Numbered from the stretch's first letter, positions 17,806 through 27,323 are shown. The stretch: 64,000 nucleotides of DNA from Acetivibrio cellulolyticus CD2 (GCF_000179595.2 NZ_JH556653.1:161211-225210), one strand, 5' to 3'. The notes: generated by a model from the sequence alone, not told the origin. Numbers and translations are program-made.

Positions 17806-18504
17806 ATGAAGTTGGCCAGGAATCTATCTATCACATTAATCTGTATTATACTTGGTGTTATGCTGGCATGGCAATATAGAAGCATTTTGCATAACAGTAA
17901 AAAGCAAAACTTACCGAATGTTAGGGTGGAGACTTTGAGAGATGAACTTATTGTTCAAAAAGAGAATAATGAGGATCTGATGAAAAGAAATGATGAGCTT
18001 CAAAAACAGATTTCCAAATATGAAAACTCTCAGGGAAACTTAAATCAAGTAGAGAAGAATCTGGAGTCTGAACTGGGAAGAGTTAGACTACTGGCTGGTT
18101 TAAGTGAGATTGAAGGTGCAGGAGTAATTATAAATTTAGAGTATGTTGGTGAAAACTCTATTTCAGAAACTGCCGTTTTAAGTTTAATAAATGAGCTTAA
18201 GGCATCAGAAGCTCAAGCTATATCGATTGAGGGTGAGCGAATTGTTGCTATGAGCGAAATCAAAAAAGCAGGTGATTATATTGTAGTAAATGGTAAACAG
18301 ATGTTGGCGCCATTTACGATAAAAGCCATAGCTGATCCTGAAAAGCTTGAAAATTCATTAACAATGCTTGGAGGAATGGTAGAAAATCTCGAATATTTAT
18401 ATAGCGTGAAGGTTACTATTGAGAAAAAGGATAGTATTACTATTCCAAAGGTTAGGGATGATGGTTCTGTTTTAAAGTATGATTTGCTGCATACTAAGGA
18501 ATAG
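17806..18504 (+). CDS. DUF881 family membrane-anchored protein
   Basis: The protein has one N-terminal membrane anchor (LSITLICIILGVMLAWQY), a coiled coil (about 40-95; KENNEDLMKRNDELQKQISK), then the DUF881 domain with LAGLSEIEGAGVIINL, LINELKASEAQAISIEGERI and IKAIADPEKLENSL. The family is close to the YlxW/YlxX proteins found near division and sporulation genes in Bacillus; the function is unknown. Two further paralogues lie at 24675 and 25388. Good GGAGG before ATG. Confidence 0.88.
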   Translation: MKLARNLSITLICIILGVMLAWQYRSILHNSKKQNLPNVRVETLRDELIVQKENNEDLMKRNDELQKQISKYENSQGNLNQVEKNLESELGRVRLLAGLSEIEGAGVIINLEYVGENSISETAVLSLINELKASEAQAISIEGERIVAMSEIKKAGDYIVVNGKQMLAPFTIKAIADPEKLENSLTMLGGMVENLEYLYSVKVTIEKKDSITIPKVRDDGSVLKYDLLHTKE

Positions 18505-18577
18505 CTGAAATATTACTTCGGACTTTTCACGCAGCTAGATTGTGAAATTATAGCCGAAGTTATATTTTCAGCATTCC
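18500..18577 (+). repeat. Full copy of a palindromic intergenic element
   Basis: GCTGAAATATTACTTCGG on the left and CCGAAGTTATATTTTCAGC on the right are imperfect inverted ends of a 78-bp unit; a TTTTCACG box and TGTGAAATTA lie between. The unit overlaps the stop codon of the DUF881 gene and could also act as its terminator. Full relatives lie at 22938-23023 and 34446-34537. Confidence 0.6.
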
Positions 18578-18608
18578 TAAAGAGCAAAATAATAAGTGAT
18601 AATGAATT

Positions 18609-19046
18609 TTATTTGTTTTTATTGAGATTTTTCAAATATTCTGCCGTTATATTGGCAAAACCTGAACCTGGCATCATTGGCAAATTAGTAGTGTCCTCAT
18701 GTTTGTAAACTTCTGAATTATTAGGGAGATTCTTATTTGGAGTTTCAGGCCTGGTATCGATAACTTTATACTCAGTTGGGTTTTGGATATTCCTCAATTT
18801 GTCTAAAGTGTCAATATGATTTTCCATACTTACCACTCTTAAAGCTAAATCTATAAAGCTATCCTCAAGCTTCTTTAAAGATTTCTTTATTTCGTTTATA
18901 TTTTCTGATAATAGATTTATGCTGTTTGTAGTAAATGATTTTAAATCGGTAAGATTAGTATTTTCAGTTGATTCGGGTATATTTTTTTCGATTTCTTTTT
19001 CGGGCTCTTTGTTTACGTACTGCCTTCTGTTATTATATGAATACAT
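18609..19046 (-). CDS. Coiled-coil protein, unknown function
   Basis: This 145-residue, highly charged protein has a central helix (about 40-85; INLLSENINEIKKSLKKLED) likely to form a coiled coil, between disordered ends rich in Asn, Glu and Pro. It starts behind AAAGGAGG. I recognise no family. It lies 3' of the CBM25-like gene on the same strand, with a terminator between them, so the two are probably separate units. Confidence 0.65.
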   Translation of the reverse strand: MYSYNNRRQYVNKEPEKEIEKNIPESTENTNLTDLKSFTTNSINLLSENINEIKKSLKKLEDSFIDLALRVVSMENHIDTLDKLRNIQNPTEYKVIDTRPETPNKNLPNNSEVYKHEDTTNLPMMPGSGFANITAEYLKNLNKNK

Positions 19047-19107
19047 ATTTAAACCCTCCTTTATTCACATTATATTAATATATCAAAAAATTATGCCGGA
19101 AATGTTG

Positions 19108-19143
19108 AAAAGGCGGCACGATATAATTCATGCCGCCTTTTTT
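19108..19143 (-). terminator. Strong intrinsic terminator of the CBM25-like gene
   Basis: AAAAGGCGGCA (19108-19118) and TGCCGCCTTTT (19131-19141) form an 11-bp stem with A and T runs on both sides; it can work on either strand and follows the gene at 19177-19503. Confidence 0.8.
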
Positions 19144-19176
19144 GGAATTACTAGTATTAAAAGCTTGTTTATAATT

Positions 19177-19503
19177 TTACTTTGTTACATCAAAGGAGTA
19201 ATTCATTCCTGAATTATTATCCCAATTATTAGCGCAATCCTTAAAGCAAACATTAAGTGTGTCAGCCTTTAAAACTGGAACTGTCGTTTCAAAACCTGTA
19301 TCCGTCCTCAGCATAGGATAATCTGATTCATTGTCCCAACTATTTCCGAAGCCTATACGAGCATATACATGAGAAGCACCGCTTTTTGACAAAAGACCGT
19401 CATACATAAGAGTAATATTTTCGCCAGCTGTAGGTATTGCAGGTTGTATTATTACACCGTTTGACATGTATTCTTTATTATTGCTTTTACTAACTCTAGG
19501 CAT
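19177..19503 (-). CDS. Stand-alone CBM25/CBM53-like starch-binding protein
   Basis: The 108 residues contain almost nothing but one carbohydrate-binding module: ENITLMYDGLLSKSGASHVY, ARIGFGNSWDNESDYPMLRT, and NVCFKDCANNWDNNSGMNYS. The GFGNSWDN and NNWDNNSGMNY phrases match family 25/53 starch-binding modules, whose Trp and Asn residues hold alpha-glucans. There is no signal peptide, so it should be cytoplasmic, perhaps bound to glycogen. Modules of this family are normally parts of secreted amylases. A sugar nucleotidyltransferase-like gene is divergent from it. The fold is well supported; the ligand is inferred. Confidence 0.75.
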   Translation of the reverse strand: MPRVSKSNNKEYMSNGVIIQPAIPTAGENITLMYDGLLSKSGASHVYARIGFGNSWDNESDYPMLRTDTGFETTVPVLKADTLNVCFKDCANNWDNNSGMNYSFDVTK

Positions 19504-19863
19504 ATTTAAAACCTCCGTTTACGATTTGATTTTAAAAATTTTGTACAGATCTATTATTTGCACAAAATTAAAAATTAATAGAGGCAATAATGTTATATGA
19601 TGGATAAACTGGATAGGACAAGTATATAATAAATTAGATTGACCAAAAAATGAAGAAAATTACAAAGTTGAATAAATTTAAGTGAATTAAAGTTGCAAAT
19701 ATTACAAATGCTTTACTGTAGGAAAGCCAAAGTTAAGGAAATTCTATGATTTGTTGAGAATTTGAATAATGGTAAAGGTTACCTGGTTTTTGATTGGGAA
19801 ATATAAGGTAGATTATTTTTGCTTTTTATAAATAATTGTATGATAAATGAAAGGATGAATTGA
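19504..19863. other. AT-rich divergent intergenic region
   Basis: About 360 bases separate two divergent genes. The ribosome site AAAGGA of the gene at 19864 is clear. I see no convincing promoter pair, hairpin or small gene. Confidence 0.4.
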
Positions 19864-22326
19864 ATGAAAGCGGTTATCATGGCAGGAGGAGAAGGTACTC
19901 GATTAAGGCCTCTTACCTGTAACAGGCCGAAGCCGATGGTGCCCATAGTAAACAAGCCTGTAATGGAACACATTATTGAGCTTTTGAAAAAATATAATAT
20001 AAGGGATATAGCTGTTACATTGCAGTATCTACCGGACATTATCAAAGAACACTTTGGTGATGGGGCTGAGTATGGAGTAAATCTAAAGTACTATGTAGAA
20101 GAAACTCCAATGGGCACTGCAGGAAGCGTTAAGAACGCGGAAGAATTCCTGGACGATACATTTATAGTAATTAGCGGGGATGCGCTGACAGATATTGATT
20201 TAAGTAAAGCCATAGATTTTCACATGAAAAAACAATCTATGGCAACTTTGGTCTTAAAGAAGGTTGATATTCCACTGGAATATGGAGTTGTTGTTACAAA
20301 CGATGAGGGAAAAATTATAAGATTTTTGGAAAAGCCAAGTTGGGGAGAAGTGTTCAGTGATACTGTGAATACAGGAATTTATATACTCTCGCCAGAAGCG
20401 TTAAAGTTGTTTAATAAAAATGAAGTATTTGATTTTAGTAAGGACCTTTTCCCAATAATACTAAAAGATAATAAGCCAATGTATGGTTTTATTACAGATG
20501 AATATTGGTGTGATATTGGAGATTTAAGGGCATATTGGCAGGCAAACATGGATGTTCTGGATGGAAAAGTGAATGTAAACATTCCGGGAAATCAGATAAG
20601 GGACAAGGTTTGGATTGGGGATGGATCGAGCATTGAAGATGGTGCAGCAATTCAGGCTCCTTGTGTAATTGGAGCAAACGCCAGGATCAAAAGTAATGCT
20701 ATTTTGGATAGTTATTGCGTTATAGGCGATAGTACCCTTATATCTGAAAGAAGCAGTATAAAGAAAAGTGTAATATGGAAAGGCTGTATTATTGATAAAA
20801 ACGTTGAAATCAGGGGTACTGTAATTTGCAATAAGGTGAATATAAAAGAACAGGCCTCAACCTTTGAAAATTCAGTTATAGGCTGCGATACAATAATAAT
20901 GGAAAAAGCTATAATTAAGCCGAACATTAAAATTTGGCCCAATAAGATGGTTGAAGAGGGAACGGAAGTAAATTCAAACCTTGTATGGGGCTCCAAATCT
21001 ATCAAATCAATTTTTGGGCAAAGAGGAATTGCAGGAGAAATTAATGTCGATATAACCCCGGAATATGCTTCAAAACTGGGGGCAGCTTATGGTGCAACTT
21101 TGAAAGGTAAAGGTACCGTTGGCGTTAGCTGTGAGGAGTCGAATGCTGCAAAAATGCTTAAGATATCTTTTGTATCAGGTTTGATGTCAGCGGGGCTAAA
21201 GGTTATGGATTTAGGTATACTTCATCTGCCGGTTTCAAGATCTGCCGTTAGATTTTACGGGGTTGATGGAGGTATTCACATAAGTACTTTAAGTGTGAAT
21301 TCGGGAAGATTACATGTCGATTTTCTGGATAGGAATGGCAGCAATATAGATCGGGCAATGGAAAGAAAAATTGAAAATGCTTTTGCAAGGGAAGACTTTA
21401 GCAGGTGCGAAGGCGATTTAATAAAAGAGCTGGAAGTAGTACCGGATTTTACTTCATTCTACTTAAGAAACATAGTAAATAATGCAAAATCAAAAAAATT
21501 CGATTACAAGATTGCATTGAACTCTCCGTCTAAGTTTATACTTGGCACTGTATCCGGTTTGTTAAAAAGTCTGGGATGCAGGGTGGAAGAGACAAACCTG
21601 AATCTCGATAACTTAAAAAGAATGAAGGACAAGAACGACTCAAACGAACTGACCTACTTTGCAAGCATGGTTAAGTTGGGTGATTTCGATTTTGGATTAT
21701 CGATAGAAGATACATCTGAGAGAATGATGCTGGTGGATAATAAGGGACGAATAGTAAATGAAGATATGTTTACTGCTCTAGTGTCATTAATACTCTTTAA
21801 AACTATTGAAGGAGGTACAGTAGTTGTACCTTTATCTACAACTCACGTTGTAGAAAAGCTTGCAGAGGAAAATAACGGTAAGGTAATAAGGACAAAGACA
21901 TCTCCACAGGATATTATGAACAAAATACTTGGAAATGAAGTAAAAGCAGAGTCACTTGAACAGTTTAATTTCCATTTTGATGCTATTGCAGGTTTGGTAA
22001 AAATAATGGATTTTATGAAGTCCAATAACTATAAACTGGTTGATTTGATTGCAATGATTCCAGATTTTCACACAGATGAGAAAGAGGTAGAATGTTCCTG
22101 GAATGCAAAGGGCAAGGTTATGAGGCAAATAATCCAGGAAAGCGATAACAACAGTATAGAAACTTTGGAGGGTGTGAAAATCTTTAAGGATGGGGGATGG
22201 GTATTGATATTGCCTGATGCAGAACAACCTGTTTGCAGGATTAAAAGTGAAAGTTACTCAGCCGAAATTGCACAAGAATTGACCAATATTTATGCAAATA
22301 AAGTTTCTGAAATAAGCAGAAGTTAG
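19864..22326 (+). CDS. NDP-sugar pyrophosphorylase fused to a degenerate phosphomannomutase domain
   Basis: Residues 1-230 are a nucleotidyltransferase: [13 protein letters not shown] with the nucleotide loop, then [11 protein letters not shown] (metal Asp) and [12 protein letters not shown]. Residues 250-380 are left-handed beta-helix repeats ([20 protein letters not shown]). The rest (about 385-815) has the phosphohexomutase fold, but where the catalytic TASHNP is expected it reads STLSVN, so the phosphoserine is replaced by Leu. Such fusions are annotated as mannose-1-phosphate guanylyltransferase/phosphomannomutase in Clostridia and Archaea. It should make an NDP-hexose; the mutase half is probably structural or regulatory. 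The 820-residue length is normal for the fused type. Confidence 0.88.
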   Translation: MKAVIMAGGEGTRLRPLTCNRPKPMVPIVNKPVMEHIIELLKKYNIRDIAVTLQYLPDIIKEHFGDGAEYGVNLKYYVEETPMGTAGSVKNAEEFLDDTFIVISGDALTDIDLSKAIDFHMKKQSMATLVLKKVDIPLEYGVVVTNDEGKIIRFLEKPSWGEVFSDTVNTGIYILSPEALKLFNKNEVFDFSKDLFPIILKDNKPMYGFITDEYWCDIGDLRAYWQANMDVLDGKVNVNIPGNQIRDKVWIGDGSSIEDGAAIQAPCVIGANARIKSNAILDSYCVIGDSTLISERSSIKKSVIWKGCIIDKNVEIRGTVICNKVNIKEQASTFENSVIGCDTIIMEKAIIKPNIKIWPNKMVEEGTEVNSNLVWGSKSIKSIFGQRGIAGEINVDITPEYASKLGAAYGATLKGKGTVGVSCEESNAAKMLKISFVSGLMSAGLKVMDLGILHLPVSRSAVRFYGVDGGIHISTLSVNSGRLHVDFLDRNGSNIDRAMERKIENAFAREDFSRCEGDLIKELEVVPDFTSFYLRNIVNNAKSKKFDYKIALNSPSKFILGTVSGLLKSLGCRVEETNLNLDNLKRMKDKNDSNELTYFASMVKLGDFDFGLSIEDTSERMMLVDNKGRIVNEDMFTALVSLILFKTIEGGTVVVPLSTTHVVEKLAEENNGKVIRTKTSPQDIMNKILGNEVKAESLEQFNFHFDAIAGLVKIMDFMKSNNYKLVDLIAMIPDFHTDEKEVECSWNAKGKVMRQIIQESDNNSIETLEGVKIFKDGGWVLILPDAEQPVCRIKSESYSAEIAQELTNIYANKVSEISRS

Positions 22327-22342
22327 AAATAATATAAAACAT

Positions 22343-22376
22343 AAAATTGTGATGGTTTGGTACCATCACAATTTTT
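22343..22376 (+). terminator. Intrinsic terminator
   Basis: AAAATTGTGATGG (22343-22355) pairs with CCATCACAATTTTT (22363-22376), giving a strong stem and T run between convergent genes. Confidence 0.8.
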
Positions 22377-22408
22377 AATATTACGCTCATTAGTTTTGTA
22401 TTAAAAGC

Positions 22409-22723
22409 TTAATCTCCGTATGCAGAATCATATTCTTCTTCGATAAATGGCTCAAAGTAGAAATCAATATACATAATAGCTCCTTTATTGTCATCAGAAG
22501 TAAATGCAGCTCTAAATTCAAATTCAGTTTCTTTAAGCCTGTCTCTTGCATCTTTATTTAATGGAATATTTGTGGCTCTTTGAATGCCATAGGCAGAAAG
22601 CTTTTCCAGAACCCAATTATATTCATCCATATCAATTACATCCATGCATGGAATTTTGCCAGTTTTCATTTCACTAACCATTTCTTTGATTTCACCGGTT
22701 TGAAATCTTACTTGATAAAACAT
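22409..22723 (-). CDS. Small acidic protein, unknown function
   Basis: From ATG 22723, behind GGAGGG, 104 residues start MFYQVRFQTGEIKEMVSEMK and end in an acidic tail (FEPFIEEEYDSAYGD). It looks like a compact alpha/beta protein; I recognise no family. A longer frame to 22774 has no ribosome site. It is a single gene between two terminators or repeats. Confidence 0.6.
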   Translation of the reverse strand: MFYQVRFQTGEIKEMVSEMKTGKIPCMDVIDMDEYNWVLEKLSAYGIQRATNIPLNKDARDRLKETEFEFRAAFTSDDNKGAIMYIDFYFEPFIEEEYDSAYGD

Positions 22724-22937
22724 AAGACAACCCTCCATTTCAGCTAAAAATACCTGCTGTTTATATTTCAGCATAGATTACTTTAAGCGATATAGATATA
22801 ATATACCACAATCTAATATGTTTAAAGCAAAATTATCAGGAGCTGAATTTACCAATTTTTAGATAGGAATGTTGATTTTGTCGAAGGGAACCATTAGGGG
22901 GTCCCCATCGAACAAGAAAAATTATAAGTTAAGAAAA

Positions 22938-23023
22938 AAGTAAGATAATACTTCCACTTTTTACGAAGCTATTATAAATAAAATAAGCCTTAAACATAGA
23001 TGGAAGCTATATTTCGGCATTAT
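22938..23023 (+). repeat. Full copy of the palindromic intergenic element
   Basis: Left end AAGTAAGATAATACTTCCAC with TTTTTACGAAGCTA, right end GATGGAAGCTATATTTCGGC, related to the ends of 18500-18577 and inverted to each other. Its right end encodes the last codons of the gene on the minus strand at 23007. Confidence 0.5.
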
Positions 23024-23621
23024 TGTTAAAGCTCTCCTGGGAAACTGGGGTATACAATTTATAGCCTTCCTCATAATCTTTGACTGCGTCAATGAATAAA
23101 GTATCATTGCTTCTTTTGAATAGCGTGAATACTATATCATCCATATAGTCATCAAAGTAGGTAGTGATAAGATAATATTTTACCCTAATATCTGTTAGGC
23201 CCTTAAAGAAATTTCTTGCAGGTGTTAGCCCTATATCTGCTATAAAGCTCAAATCGTTTGCAACTATATCATAATTGGAGCTAGAGCGTAGAATATACAT
23301 ATTTCCGACTTCAGTTGAACTTGACGTAGTAATATCTAAAAGTGCCAGTTCATCCTGAATAAGCGCCCTGCATAAAAAATGCCTAGTGCTCTCATAATTT
23401 GCTTTTTTATATTTTTCGCCAAAAATGTCTTCCTTAAAATCTCTGATTGTTCTTTTTAAAATTACTTCTTCCTGAAGTATTAGCTTGTTATCAAGAAGAA
23501 AATCAAGAAAATGTATATCTCTGTCTCCGCCACTGTCAGCTTTTGAATTATCAAGTATGTTTTCAAGTGACACAGTTGTTTCTCTTTTAGTAAGCTTCTT
23601 CATAAGTATATCGCTTTCCAA
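23007..23621 (-). CDS. Hypothetical cytoplasmic protein
   Basis: About 204 residues, no signal peptide or membrane segment. An acidic, helix-rich first half (VSLENILDNSKADSGGDRDI) is followed by a mixed region (VGNMYILRSSSNYDIVANDL; VKYYLITTYFDDYMDDIVF). I recognise no family. TTG 23621 fits AGAGGTGAT best; GTG 23630 is in frame but lies inside that site. The last five codons lie in the palindromic element at 22938-23023, suggesting that insertion changed the C-terminus. It is 60 bases after the deacetylase-fold gene on the same strand. Confidence 0.6.
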   Translation of the reverse strand: MESDILMKKLTKRETTVSLENILDNSKADSGGDRDIHFLDFLLDNKLILQEEVILKRTIRDFKEDIFGEKYKKANYESTRHFLCRALIQDELALLDITTSSSTEVGNMYILRSSSNYDIVANDLSFIADIGLTPARNFFKGLTDIRVKYYLITTYFDDYMDDIVFTLFKRSNDTLFIDAVKDYEEGYKLYTPVSQESFNNNAEI

Positions 23622-23680
23622 TTTTATCACCTCTAGACTTTACTGTTTTGTACACATATTTATTATATCCATACTTTTAA

Positions 23681-24529
23681 TTAATTCTCCAATTCAGAGA
23701 CAAATACCAGCTGGATATTTTTTTCATCAAATTCAGGCAGCATTTCTATAATTGCCTGTGCTGTTACTTTGCCGCCTTCAATTCCTACATGCCCAATAGC
23801 TATAGACTTTCCATCCTTTAATGCTATTGCACCTGCTTTTCTTAATTGTTCCTTTACATGTTCTTTTGAGGTTTGACCATCAAGGAAAACATTGCGTTCA
23901 TAGAATGCAACAGCTTTTTCGGCGGCTATTTTTTTTGCAACAGATTTTGCGCTTGTTTTGCTGTCAAGAAAGTATATGCCATTTTGTTTTATTATATCCA
24001 GTACATCAGACATAATGCGGTCATTTGTGCTGATTTTTGAACCCATATGTATATTGGCACCGACTGCATAGGGAACATTTGTGAGCGCTTCGGAAGTTAT
24101 CTCATATACTTCGGTATCACTTAAAGTTGAAAGTATGGGCTTTGGACCAAGCCAGCTGATTTTACCACTAACTGGCTCCATTGGCAGATGTACTATTACT
24201 TCAAAACCCTTTTCAAAGGCATCCTTGGCGTCAGACTGAGAATAAGTCAGAAAGGGCATTACAGCAAAAGTTAAATGTCTGTTTATTGACATCATTTCTT
24301 TTACACCATTTCTGTCCTGGCCGAAATCGTCAATAACTATCGCGATTTTTCCGGCAGGTTTATCTGATTGTTGTAGTGGTACTCCACTGTAGGCATTTAG
24401 TGATCCTACCTTGGATATATTTGTGAAGTATACGATACTTAAAGTTAAAAGCAGTGAAATTACAGAAAAGAGCTTTAGTGAATTAATAATTTTAGACTTT
24501 TCCAAAAGAATTATATGAGTTTTTTTCAT
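23681..24529 (-). CDS. Divergent polysaccharide deacetylase (YibQ-like)
   Basis: A membrane anchor near the N-terminus (about 17-40; LFSVISLLLTLSIVYFTN) is followed by the divergent polysaccharide deacetylase domain (PF04748): IAIVIDDFGQDRNGVKEMMS, LTFAVMPFL, VIVHLPMEPVSG, VGANIHMGSKISTNDRIM, and YFLDSKTSAKSVAKKIA, ending in GKSIAIGHVGIEGGK. It should act on the outer side of the membrane on cell-wall glycans; the true substrate of the family is not established. The ATG at 24529 is seven bases after AGGTGAG. The gene is divergent from the DUF881 pair. Confidence 0.85.
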   Translation of the reverse strand: MKKTHIILLEKSKIINSLKLFSVISLLLTLSIVYFTNISKVGSLNAYSGVPLQQSDKPAGKIAIVIDDFGQDRNGVKEMMSINRHLTFAVMPFLTYSQSDAKDAFEKGFEVIVHLPMEPVSGKISWLGPKPILSTLSDTEVYEITSEALTNVPYAVGANIHMGSKISTNDRIMSDVLDIIKQNGIYFLDSKTSAKSVAKKIAAEKAVAFYERNVFLDGQTSKEHVKEQLRKAGAIALKDGKSIAIGHVGIEGGKVTAQAIIEMLPEFDEKNIQLVFVSELEN

Positions 24530-24616
24530 GATGCACTCACCTAGATAAACAATATCTATGATTAGTATACTAAATAAGATGTTCAAAATATTACATAATT
24601 TTACGAGCTCCAGCAC

Positions 24617-24644
24617 TTGAAATAGTTAAATTTTATAGTAGAAT
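24617..24644 (+). promoter_or_regulatory. Promoter of the DUF881 pair
   Basis: TTGAAA (24617-24622), 16-base spacer, TAGAAT (24639-24644). Spacer and flanks closely match those at 17717-17744. Confidence 0.6.
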
Positions 24645-24674
24645 TAGAAATGGGGTATAGGAAGGGGTGTATCC

Positions 24675-25391
24675 ATGAACAGCAAAGATAAAAAATATAT
24701 ATTTATGTTTATATTCATGTTCCTTGGAGTTATTGGTACAGTGCAGTTTAAAAGTATATTAAATAATACAAAGGAAAAGCCTTCAATGGCGTATGAAATT
24801 GAAAACATTATGAAGGAGCTTGATTCTGAAAAGGCCATTGGAAATGAACTTAGAGAAGAAATTGAATTTAATTCGAAGAAGAAGGAAAGCATTCTTAAAA
24901 CTTTTTCCAGCAGCAATGATGACGGCTTATTAACTACTAAATGGGAAGAGGCAAAGCTTTACGCAGGGTTTACTAATGTAAAAGGCGATGGCGTGATTTT
25001 GACTCTAAACGATGCAAAGGAAAAAAATCCTATTAAGTCAGAGTATAGTTTATTACATGATTCGGATATTTATGAGGTGGTTAATGAACTAAAAAAAGGT
25101 GGAGCTCAGGCTATTTCAATAAATAATGAAAGAATAATTTCAACAACAGAAATTATGTGTGCAGGACCTACAATTCGTGTTAACAAAAACAGATATGCGG
25201 TTCCATTTGAGATTAAGGCTATTGGAGATAGTAAACGCCTATATTATACTTTTATTGAGAGTGAAATTTATAGTGTTTTAGCGTACAATAATATAAGAGT
25301 CGATATAAAGGAAGCTACTGGCATTGAGATACCCAAATATAATGGAAATGCGGATAATTTGGTTAAAGGTCTGGAGGTAGTTGACAAGTGA
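24675..25391 (+). CDS. DUF881 family protein, second paralogue
   Basis: One N-terminal membrane segment (KYIFMFIFMFLGVIGTVQF), a charged coiled coil (about 40-85), then DUF881 with AGFTNVKGDGVILTL, VNELKKGGAQAISINNERI and ETMCAGPTIRVN-like sequence. It overlaps the next DUF881 gene by four bases (GTGA), so the two are translated together and may form a complex. It is the most divergent of the three paralogues. AAGGGGTG precedes ATG. Confidence 0.85.
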   Translation: MNSKDKKYIFMFIFMFLGVIGTVQFKSILNNTKEKPSMAYEIENIMKELDSEKAIGNELREEIEFNSKKKESILKTFSSSNDDGLLTTKWEEAKLYAGFTNVKGDGVILTLNDAKEKNPIKSEYSLLHDSDIYEVVNELKKGGAQAISINNERIISTTEIMCAGPTIRVNKNRYAVPFEIKAIGDSKRLYYTFIESEIYSVLAYNNIRVDIKEATGIEIPKYNGNADNLVKGLEVVDK

Positions 25392-26092
25392 AGCATACTA
25401 AGACCATATCAATAACATTAATATGCATAATATTGGGAGTTGCCATTGCTTGGCAGTATAAAAGCATTTACAACAATAATAAGACTGCAAGTGTTCAGAG
25501 TGTGACACTGGAAGATTTAAAAGATAAACTTATAATTGAAAAGAAAAACAATGATGACTTAAGGGGTAGAAATGAAGAATTAAAAAAAGAGCTAAATGCG
25601 TTTGAAGCTGCAAAAGGCGACATTGATCTTTATGAGAAGAACCTTAAAAAAGAGGTAGACAAGGCTGAGATAATTGCAGGTTTTACCGATGTTAAAGGTG
25701 CTGGAATTGTTATTACTGTTAAGGCTACTGATTTTGGTATGGTTCAATCCCGTTATATTTTACAGCTTGTTAATGCGCTTAAAGCAATCGACGCAAAAGT
25801 AGTTGCTGTTAATAATGAACGAATAATATCCATGACAGAGATTTCGGATGGGGAGAACGCCATAGTTGTTAACGGAATTCCTATGAATGCGGATAAACCT
25901 TTTGAGATAAAAGCAATTATTGAAACACAAAAACAGGATAATGCCATAAAAATGTTGGGAAATATTCTTACTAACTTGAAAGAATATTATTATCTTGACT
26001 TGACAGTTGAAAAAGTAGATAGTATTACAATACCCAAGATAGAAACTAACAGGTCTTCTCTGGATCATGATTTACTCACAATAGAGAAATAG
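25388..26092 (+). CDS. DUF881 family protein, third paralogue
   Basis: This copy is closest to the one at 17806: same anchor (ISITLICIILGVAIAWQYKS), same coiled coil and the DUF881 signature AGFTDVKGAGIVITV, VNALKAIDAKVVAVNNERI. The GTG start overlaps the previous stop; GGAGGT lies nine bases upstream inside that gene. It precedes a PdaA-like deacetylase, consistent with a cell-envelope or sporulation role, which remains inferred. Confidence 0.87.
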   Translation: MKHTKTISITLICIILGVAIAWQYKSIYNNNKTASVQSVTLEDLKDKLIIEKKNNDDLRGRNEELKKELNAFEAAKGDIDLYEKNLKKEVDKAEIIAGFTDVKGAGIVITVKATDFGMVQSRYILQLVNALKAIDAKVVAVNNERIISMTEISDGENAIVVNGIPMNADKPFEIKAIIETQKQDNAIKMLGNILTNLKEYYYLDLTVEKVDSITIPKIETNRSSLDHDLLTIEK

Positions 26093-26285
26093 ATTATTTC
26101 ACATTTCTAGTGGTTATTTTTTAAACTAAATACTTATATAAATAATATAGGCCTTAAATAATGTACTAATGATACACTTGATTATCGCGTAGGAACTTTC
26201 TGCTTTGATTTAACTAGTGCGATATGAGTAAATTCCTAAGTACAGCATTTAAGGTTTTTTATTATCGTTTTAGGAGGAGTTGGGA

Positions 26286-27215
26286 ATGAGGAAGAAAATA
26301 TTGGTTTTATTCCTGCTGATATTTGCTTTAGTTACAATAAACGTTATAAGTAGAGATGTGGATAACAGTTTAAATTTACCGGATTTAGGTGGTGCGTACT
26401 CTGCAAGCTCCGATGATATTGACTTTAGTACTGAGGTTACCGGGATGCTCAGCGAAGGTGTTATAGAAGAAGTAATTCCGGAAGAGGTTTTTGTAGATGT
26501 TAACACAAACGGTGAATTTAGCAACAATCTACTAAGATGGGGGATACTGAGAAAAGGTTTTGGGAAAATCCCGGATGCTGATCCGGGCGCTCCAGGTTTA
26601 TTGAAAAAGTATGGAGCAGTATACTTGGGTGATACGAGTAAGAATTTGGTTTATCTTACTTTTGACGAAGGTTATGAAAATGGATACACTCCAAAAATTC
26701 TGGATGCTTTACGGGAAAATAACGTCAAAGCTGTGTTCTTTGTAACAGGGCCATACCTGGCAGAGCATCAGGACTTAGTTAGAAGAATGCTTGAGGAAGG
26801 TCATATTGTGGGAAATCATTCCATACACCATCCTAGTTTGCCTACCGTTGATGACAAGGCACTTGAGGAGGAGATTTTGGGCCTGGACAGAGCCTTCTTT
26901 GAAAAGTTCGGCAAGCATATGCAATTTTTAAGGCCTCCAAAGGGTGAATACAGTGAGAGGACTTTGGCAATAACGCAAAAGTTGGGCTATACAAATCTAT
27001 TTTGGAGTTTTGCATATGACGATTGGTATAGGGATAAAATTCGCGGACCTCAGTATGCATATGAAAAGGTAATGAACAATCTGCACAACGGAGAGGTTAT
27101 TTTACTTCACGCGGTATCAAAGGATAATGCAGAAGCCCTTGATATGATAATTAAAGGTGCAAGGGAAAAGGGATTTGAATTCGGTGATCCCATGCAATTG
27201 ATTTCGTCTCCCTGA
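26286..27215 (+). CDS. Polysaccharide deacetylase, PdaA-like
   Basis: A signal anchor (KKILVLFLLIFALVTINVIS) precedes a NodB-type domain: LTFDEGYENGYTPKIL (metal Asp in TFDEG), the zinc motif NHSIHHPSL, and FLRPPKGEYSERTL. The sequence LRWGILRKGFGKIPDADPGA before the domain and SFAYDDWYRDKIRGPQYA after it are typical of the delta-lactam-forming N-acetylmuramate deacetylase PdaA, which acts on spore cortex peptidoglycan. The canonical second Asp (TFDDG/TFDNG) is Glu here. GGAGGAG precedes ATG 26286. yqfC and yqfD follow. Confidence 0.85.
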   Translation: MRKKILVLFLLIFALVTINVISRDVDNSLNLPDLGGAYSASSDDIDFSTEVTGMLSEGVIEEVIPEEVFVDVNTNGEFSNNLLRWGILRKGFGKIPDADPGAPGLLKKYGAVYLGDTSKNLVYLTFDEGYENGYTPKILDALRENNVKAVFFVTGPYLAEHQDLVRRMLEEGHIVGNHSIHHPSLPTVDDKALEEEILGLDRAFFEKFGKHMQFLRPPKGEYSERTLAITQKLGYTNLFWSFAYDDWYRDKIRGPQYAYEKVMNNLHNGEVILLHAVSKDNAEALDMIIKGAREKGFEFGDPMQLISSP

Positions 27216-27323
27216 GGGAAATGAAAGAGGCAAAACAAAGGGGCTCGATGCCACTGGTAACTAATACATACTGTTTACATAGATTATATGGGTAATGTGA
27301 ATGCTTTGTGAGGGAGATGTGTT

